A stretch of DNA of 9,863 bases from contig JAIRZG010000055.1 in assembly GCA_031267345.1 (NCBI GenBank), positions 1-9,863 of the forward strand. The letters are read 5' to 3'. Every line of letters starts with the position of its first letter. The first letter of the stretch is position 1. The notes under the pieces are model-generated. The model made no database searches, was not told where the DNA came from, and saw nothing but the letters and a program-made list of their open reading frames with translations. The position numbers and the translations under genes were made by a program. Source of the DNA: Zoogloeaceae bacterium. GTDB taxonomy: Bacteria; Pseudomonadota; Gammaproteobacteria; Burkholderiales; Rhodocyclaceae. Below, in pieces: positions 5,322 to 9,863 of the stretch.

Positions 5322-8300
5322 TTAGCGCAATTGACGCCAGGAACCGCGCCCGATTTGGGGCTGCTGGTTGTTTTTGATGCTGGTCATCTTGCCTTTGTTG
5401 TTGCTGTGGTACTTGGTGTCGCCACGCGCCACAATGCCGCTGCCCATGCCGACTCTTATGCCGCTGACGATGCTGCCGTTCTTGGCGAGGTCGTTCTTGT
5501 CGCCGAACTTGCCATCATGGTCGAGGTCGAAGACGCTGAATTCCAGTCGGCTGCCGTCGGTGGGGTCGATTTCGTACATCCAGCCATCGCCGCCGGCTTC
5601 GCAGTCATCGTCGCTGGGGATGATGGTGTTGAAAATCAGCCGGTCGCTCCAGATGAGCGGCGTATGGATGACCCGTTCGCCCTGTTCGCTGACCGCTCCC
5701 GAGGGCATCCACAGGTCGAGATAGAAGCCGGACTCGCTGCCCGTCGCCTGGTTGTTGGTGATGACGCGCACGGCTTCGTCGTAAGTCACGCCATTGGTCG
5801 AGTAGACGCGGGTTTCCCCCAAGGTGAATTCCTGCTTGAGCAGGTTGTTGCGATGCAGGACGCCGCCGCCGCTACAGGAGGACTCCGTGCCCAAAGCGCA
5901 GAGGTCGCGCACGCCGTAGAAGGTCTGGACATTTTTGTCGGAAAGGTCGGAATGGGCGATGTAGCGACCGGTGCCGAAATAGACCATGACCTGACCCGTC
6001 CGGTCGCGCGCCACTTCCGGACGCGCGGTGATGGGTTGCGGGTTGTTGTCCGCGTCCCTGGCCTCAAAGATCTTTTCGGTATGGATGTTGCTGCTGTCGC
6101 CGTTCAGACGGAAACGCCAGAGGTTGCCGCGCAGGTCGCCCGCGTAGACCACATCCACGACGCCATCCCCGTTGAGATCGGCTACCACCGGCGTAGACAG
6201 GCCGTTGGGCTTGGTCGGGCCTTCGGGGATGTTGCCGGTATCGACGGTCGTGTAATTGACCAGTCCCAGGTTGTCCCGCAAGCTGGTATCGATGCTGCCG
6301 TCCTTCAAATCCACGATGTAGAGCATCGGGCGGTCGAGGTAGCTGTTGTAGCCGTTGGGAAGCAGGGCGACCCATTTCTGCCCCGTCGCGCCCCGCGCCC
6401 GCAGCAGGGCGATGGTGCTCTGACCGACGGTGTAGCCGAGATCGACGAACCCGTTCGTGTAGGGCACGGCGGCGTTGATCGTCTTGGTCTCCGTCGTGCC
6501 GGATTTCTTGAGTTCCACGGTCGGGCCGCGAATATCCCAGAGCACGTTGTTCGTGCCGAAAGTATCGGGCCTTTCAATATCCAGCGCGAAGTAGCCGCTG
6601 CCGCCCGCGCCGGTGGAGCCGACCAGCACGGTGTTCCAGCCGTTGGTCGAACTGGCGTTCTGGAGATAGGCGTCGCCGATGGTGGGCGAGCCATCCACGT
6701 AGAACTCATGCGCGTATTCCTCCGGGACGCCGCGCAGCTTCTTCAACTTCCCGAAGGCGGCATAGGGCGCGTAGGCGAAAAGTTCCCGACCGCCGCCGTT
6801 CTTGGAACCCAGGACGCCGCCGTTGGCGTCGCCCGCCTCGGCGCTGAAGGCGTGCAACATGCCGTCATTGGCGCCGGCGTACACCACCTCCGCGCGTGGA
6901 GCCGTCTTGCGGGTACGGTAATTTTGGCGCATCTGGTAGGTGATGCCGCCGAAGTAGGCCCAGCCGTAATCGTCGCGCCCGACGAACAGAAGGCTGGAAT
7001 TGACCATGTCGCCCAGCACGCGCGGCGCGCCGTCGGCCGCGACCAAGACGCTGCGGTTGACGGTCTCGTCGGTCTTGAAGGCGTTTACCCGCGAGCGCCA
7101 GGCGCCGCCGTTGCGCTGTTCGCTGGCGGCGTCGCCGTAAAAGTAGGCGACTTCCGCCGCGCAATCGACGCTGGCGCAGAATTCAGCGCGCTGCCCGGCG
7201 GTAAGGGCGCCGGCCGTGAAAGCCATGCCCGCGCTGGCGTCAGGATTCCAGGTGAGGATGTTGCGGTTTCCCACGCCGATCTGGTTTTGCAATTCCTTGC
7301 CCGCGTCCCAGCTCGCCTTGAACCACAGCGCCCCCTCTTCCCGGCAACGACTGTCGTTTTGCAACACCGTGACCGTGGGCGGCGTGCTGGAATAATTCAC
7401 GGAATAATCCCGCGCCACGTCGGCGGCGGTGCACAGGCGGTTGCCCAGGAGCTTGCCGTTCCAGTCGTCGTTGAAAGCGGCCTGATAGATCATCGGCACG
7501 CGCGAAGAGGTGGTGTTGGTGGCGATGGAGGACATGGAAATGGCGTTGTCCGTGCGCGCAAAACTCAAGCCCTGCTTGATCAGGGCGCTGATTTCCTTGG
7601 GGTTGAGCGTGGAAGCGTAAAAGCCGCGGCTGTTGATGGCGGCGTGCATCAGATCGTCGCCATGCAGGGAGTAATAGGGTTGCTCCTCACGTCTTACCGC
7701 ATCGCTGCCCATGTTTGGATTGCCCCAGCCGCTGCGGGCCGGAACCGGGCAACCCGTACCGCTGGTCCAGGAACCGCTGCAGACGTAGGCCGTGCCGGGG
7801 TAACCCCAGTTTCCGGCAGCGATCATGGTCGCCAAATCCGTCGGATTCTGCATTCCCTTGACGATACGTTTCCAGTCCACGCTGTAGGCGCCATCGTCCA
7901 GGTGGATGGCCACCAGGTTCATGTGCTGCCAGAAGGCCGGATCGCTGGTGGAGCGCGGCACATTGTTGTCGGATCTGCCATTGACCGTCCTGTTGAGCAG
8001 ATCGGTTTTCCAGTAGAGCATGGCGACATCCGCCAAGGTGGTAATACTGCCGAGCGTATTCGTGGCATGATCCCTGAATGGCAATGTGGGGACATACGCA
8101 TAGGGGGAAGTCCCATAGGCGTCGCTCTCATTGGCGTGGTAGTAGGGCGCCCCATATTTGCTGTCCGCGTCGCGGAGATTCGAGTCCGTGAGCGGGGAAT
8201 CGTTCTCTACGTCGAAAGCCCCGCCAGTCAGGGTCAGGACATAGCTTTTGCGGCACGCCTGGAAACGACTTGCTTCAGCGTTCGCGCTGGCGGCGCGCGT

Positions 8301-9863
8301 GAACCCCGGCGTGGAAGACCAAGGGCCTTGCAGGCCACTGTGCGTGTAATACGATCCGACCCCGGCCAGGCTTTTACGCATCGTGGCGTAACCGGTGTAG
8401 GTGGATGACGACCCGCTCAGGCCAAACAGCCAGTTGAGCAATTGCGTCTTGCACTTCCCGGCGGGAGAACAGGCGCTGCTGGTGCCGTAGCCGGATGGAT
8501 CGCCGGGATCGAAATCCTGGAAGGGACGCACCCCGCGCTTGACGTAATTGTTCCTGATATTGTAGCCATCCAGAGTGTAGGTGGTGGTGAATTGACCGCC
8601 TACGGCGCCGGTGCCGCAACCCGAGGCGCACCCGGTCACGGCGTAGCCGATGCGCGTCTCCGGATCCAGATCGTCCAGCGCGTGGCTCAATACGGTTTTC
8701 ATCAGGGAGCCGGGATGGTAGTAATAGCTGTACCAGTTGGCGAAATTCTGCCTCTTGTCCGCCGGCGTGATGGCGCGTCCCCGTTCCGCCGGGTTCCACC
8801 AGGGGTAATACTCGTCCTTGTCTTCCGCCGCGCCCACGCGAATCGCTTCAAAACAATTGTAGTATTTGATCATCCAGTTATGATTGCTGCCGCTGCCGCT
8901 AACCTGGTACTGCGGATTATTCTGCACAGATGTTTCAACGCTAGCGCTAACGTCATTTGGTGTACTTACGCTACTGCCGCCATAAGCACTCGGGAACACA
9001 TAATCACCACGGGTAGAACCGAATTTGCCGTACTTTTCATAATCCGTGTAGTTGGGCGCCACATCCTGAAATTCACAGCCCCGCCGCGCTGGATTCTCCG
9101 GCGTGCCATAGGTCAGCACCGCTTCACCGCCATTGTTGAAAATGTATTGCGCCCGCGTCACGATTCCCGACGCCGGGATTGTGCGAACATCCCGCCAGGT
9201 TTCATTGCCACTCGCGTCCATTACGGAGGGGTTGAGCTGCTGGGAGCCATCGGCGTTGTACTCGACGCGCCCCGGATGATACAGGTTGTAATGCGCCACC
9301 GTGCCAATCGCCGTGCCGGTTCCCGGCCCTGACGCGCCATCCGTCTTGTATGCGGGCACACCCACCCAGTCCGTGACGCCGGTATAGTGCGTTGCCCGAA
9401 AATTAGTGCTCAAATTCGTCGTTGCCGTGCTGAATATTCTAAAACCATCAATGGGCGCGGCGGTAAAAGGCACGTCCGGCCACGCCGTGGTGGTTCCCGG
9501 GTAGAACCCCAGCGGTTTTTTGTATTCCACCGAAGGATCGTAATAAACCTTGTTGATGCGCGAGGAATGAAAGGGTTTGTTCAGTTTTGTCGGGGCGGCG
9601 GTGCCAACAGCGGAGTTCCGCAAATCGTAACGGTCGCCGTTGGTCGGCAGATAGCCGTAGTGCGTAATGCTCCCCGTATTGATCAGCAGCATGATATTGG
9701 GCGACAGGTTGCCGCCCATGCTCAAAGGCATGTTGGAAATTTCCGGCGCCTCGAATTTGTCCGGCAGGGTCGCGCTTGGATCAGCCGCCAAGGCGGCGGC
9801 GGCGAAACCCGCCAAGGTCAGGGCCAACAACGCCGCGCCAGAATGGCGTCGGCTTAAATGCGG
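5322..9863 (-). CDS. pilY1: PilY1 type IV pilus tip/biogenesis protein (5' end beyond window)
   Basis: At least 1513 residues, longer than the roughly 1160 of Pseudomonas PilY1. The frame is open to the window edge: upstream of the TTG at 9830 it reads PHLSRRHSGAA and then the hydrophobic stretch LLALTLAGFAAAALAADP. The TTG therefore lies inside a signal peptide and the true start is upstream of this window. The N-terminal part opens with SPNIMLLINTGS, which resembles a degenerate vWA MIDAS strand. The C-terminal third is the PilC/PilY1 beta-propeller (PF05567 type), with VVYAGANDGMLHAFSAEAG near 6890, then EFYVDGSPTIGDAYL, VLVGSTGAGGSGYFALDI, VMVYFGTGRYIAHSDLS and NVQTFYGVRD. A calcium-type loop DLNGDGVVD is at 6153-6179 and a DLDHDG loop at 5514-5528. 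RGD occurs at 9003-9011 and 5418-5426. It ends GRGSWRQLR. Family members act in pilus extension, adhesion and surface sensing, and are controlled by calcium. pilE follows downstream. Confidence 0.95.
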   Translation of the reverse strand, partial: PHLSRRHSGAALLALTLAGFAAAALAADPSATLPDKFEAPEISNMPLSMGGNLSPNIMLLINTGSITHYGYLPTNGDRYDLRNSAVGTAAPTKLNKPFHSSRINKVYYDPSVEYKKPLGFYPGTTTAWPDVPFTAAPIDGFRIFSTATTNLSTNFRATHYTGVTDWVGVPAYKTDGASGPGTGTAIGTVAHYNLYHPGRVEYNADGSQQLNPSVMDASGNETWRDVRTIPASGIVTRAQYIFNNGGEAVLTYGTPENPARRGCEFQDVAPNYTDYEKYGKFGSTRGDYVFPSAYGGSSVSTPNDVSASVETSVQNNPQYQVSGSGSNHNWMIKYYNCFEAIRVGAAEDKDEYYPWWNPAERGRAITPADKRQNFANWYSYYYHPGSLMKTVLSHALDDLDPETRIGYAVTGCASGCGTGAVGGQFTTTYTLDGYNIRNNYVKRGVRPFQDFDPGDPSGYGTSSACSPAGKCKTQLLNWLFGLSGSSSTYTGYATMRKSLAGVGSYYTHSGLQGPWSSTPGFTRAASANAEASRFQACRKSYVLTLTGGAFDVENDSPLTDSNLRDADSKYGAPYYHANESDAYGTSPYAYVPTLPFRDHATNTLGSITTLADVAMLYWKTDLLNRTVNGRSDNNVPRSTSDPAFWQHMNLVAIHLDDGAYSVDWKRIVKGMQNPTDLATMIAAGNWGYPGTAYVCSGSWTSGTGCPVPARSGWGNPNMGSDAVRREEQPYYSLHGDDLMHAAINSRGFYASTLNPKEISALIKQGLSFARTDNAISMSSIATNTTSSRVPMIYQAAFNDDWNGKLLGNRLCTAADVARDYSVNYSSTPPTVTVLQNDSRCREEGALWFKASWDAGKELQNQIGVGNRNILTWNPDASAGMAFTAGALTAGQRAEFCASVDCAAEVAYFYGDAASEQRNGGAWRSRVNAFKTDETVNRSVLVAADGAPRVLGDMVNSSLLFVGRDDYGWAYFGGITYQMRQNYRTRKTAPRAEVVYAGANDGMLHAFSAEAGDANGGVLGSKNGGGRELFAYAPYAAFGKLKKLRGVPEEYAHEFYVDGSPTIGDAYLQNASSTNGWNTVLVGSTGAGGSGYFALDIERPDTFGTNNVLWDIRGPTVELKKSGTTETKTINAAVPYTNGFVDLGYTVGQSTIALLRARGATGQKWVALLPNGYNSYLDRPMLYIVDLKDGSIDTSLRDNLGLVNYTTVDTGNIPEGPTKPNGLSTPVVADLNGDGVVDVVYAGDLRGNLWRFRLNGDSSNIHTEKIFEARDADNNPQPITARPEVARDRTGQVMVYFGTGRYIAHSDLSDKNVQTFYGVRDLCALGTESSCSGGGVLHRNNLLKQEFTLGETRVYSTNGVTYDEAVRVITNNQATGSESGFYLDLWMPSGAVSEQGERVIHTPLIWSDRLIFNTIIPSDDDCEAGGDGWMYEIDPTDGSRLEFSVFDLDHDGKFGDKNDLAKNGSIVSGIRVGMGSGIVARGDTKYHSNNKGKMTSIKNNQQPQIGRGSWRQLR

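Noticed and set aside
5331..8408. 1025-codon plus-strand open frame
   Set aside because: It is antisense to pilY1, which has unmistakable PilY1 motifs throughout. The Val/Ala/Gly/His-rich translation looks like a codon-bias shadow.

Overview
The window looks like a chromosomal segment of a Betaproteobacterium or Gammaproteobacterium. The reasons are GC-rich DNA, a pilY1-pilE minor-pilin operon end, a periplasmic copper-delivery pair (PCuAC plus SCO) and a decayed ISAs1-type insertion sequence. I cannot fix the genus from sequence alone. Every real gene I can support lies on the minus strand, so the genes read from high to low coordinates. Two very long plus-strand frames (about 1.2-3.7 kb and 5.3-8.4 kb) are antisense shadows.

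In transcription order, the right half (9863 to 4765) is the end of a type IV pilus operon. It holds pilY1, whose 5' end is cut by the window edge, then a strong GC-rich stem-loop, then pilE. PilY1 is the large secreted tip/adhesin protein with a C-terminal beta-propeller. PilE is a small prepilin-like subunit with a textbook class III signal. Immediately after the pilE stop codon comes an unusual 154-bp inverted repeat built of 7-bp tandem units, with small hairpins in its loop.

The centre (4539 to 1295) holds a two-gene unit: an NrdG-like radical SAM activase, followed 11 bp later by an 855-residue serine/threonine kinase-like protein. The kinase has two N-terminal zinc ribbons, an atypical kinase domain (DFD in place of DFG), a long helical region and two C-terminal membrane helices. 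No ribonucleotide reductase or other obvious radical SAM substrate is present, so this pair is the least explained part of the window and the best candidate for an undescribed pathway.

The left part holds a 3' remnant of an ISAs1-family element (968-1280) abutting the kinase 3' end, then a putative extended -10 promoter, then a PCuAC copper chaperone and a SCO1/SenC lipoprotein cut by the left edge. The last two probably deliver copper to the CuA site of cytochrome c oxidase.
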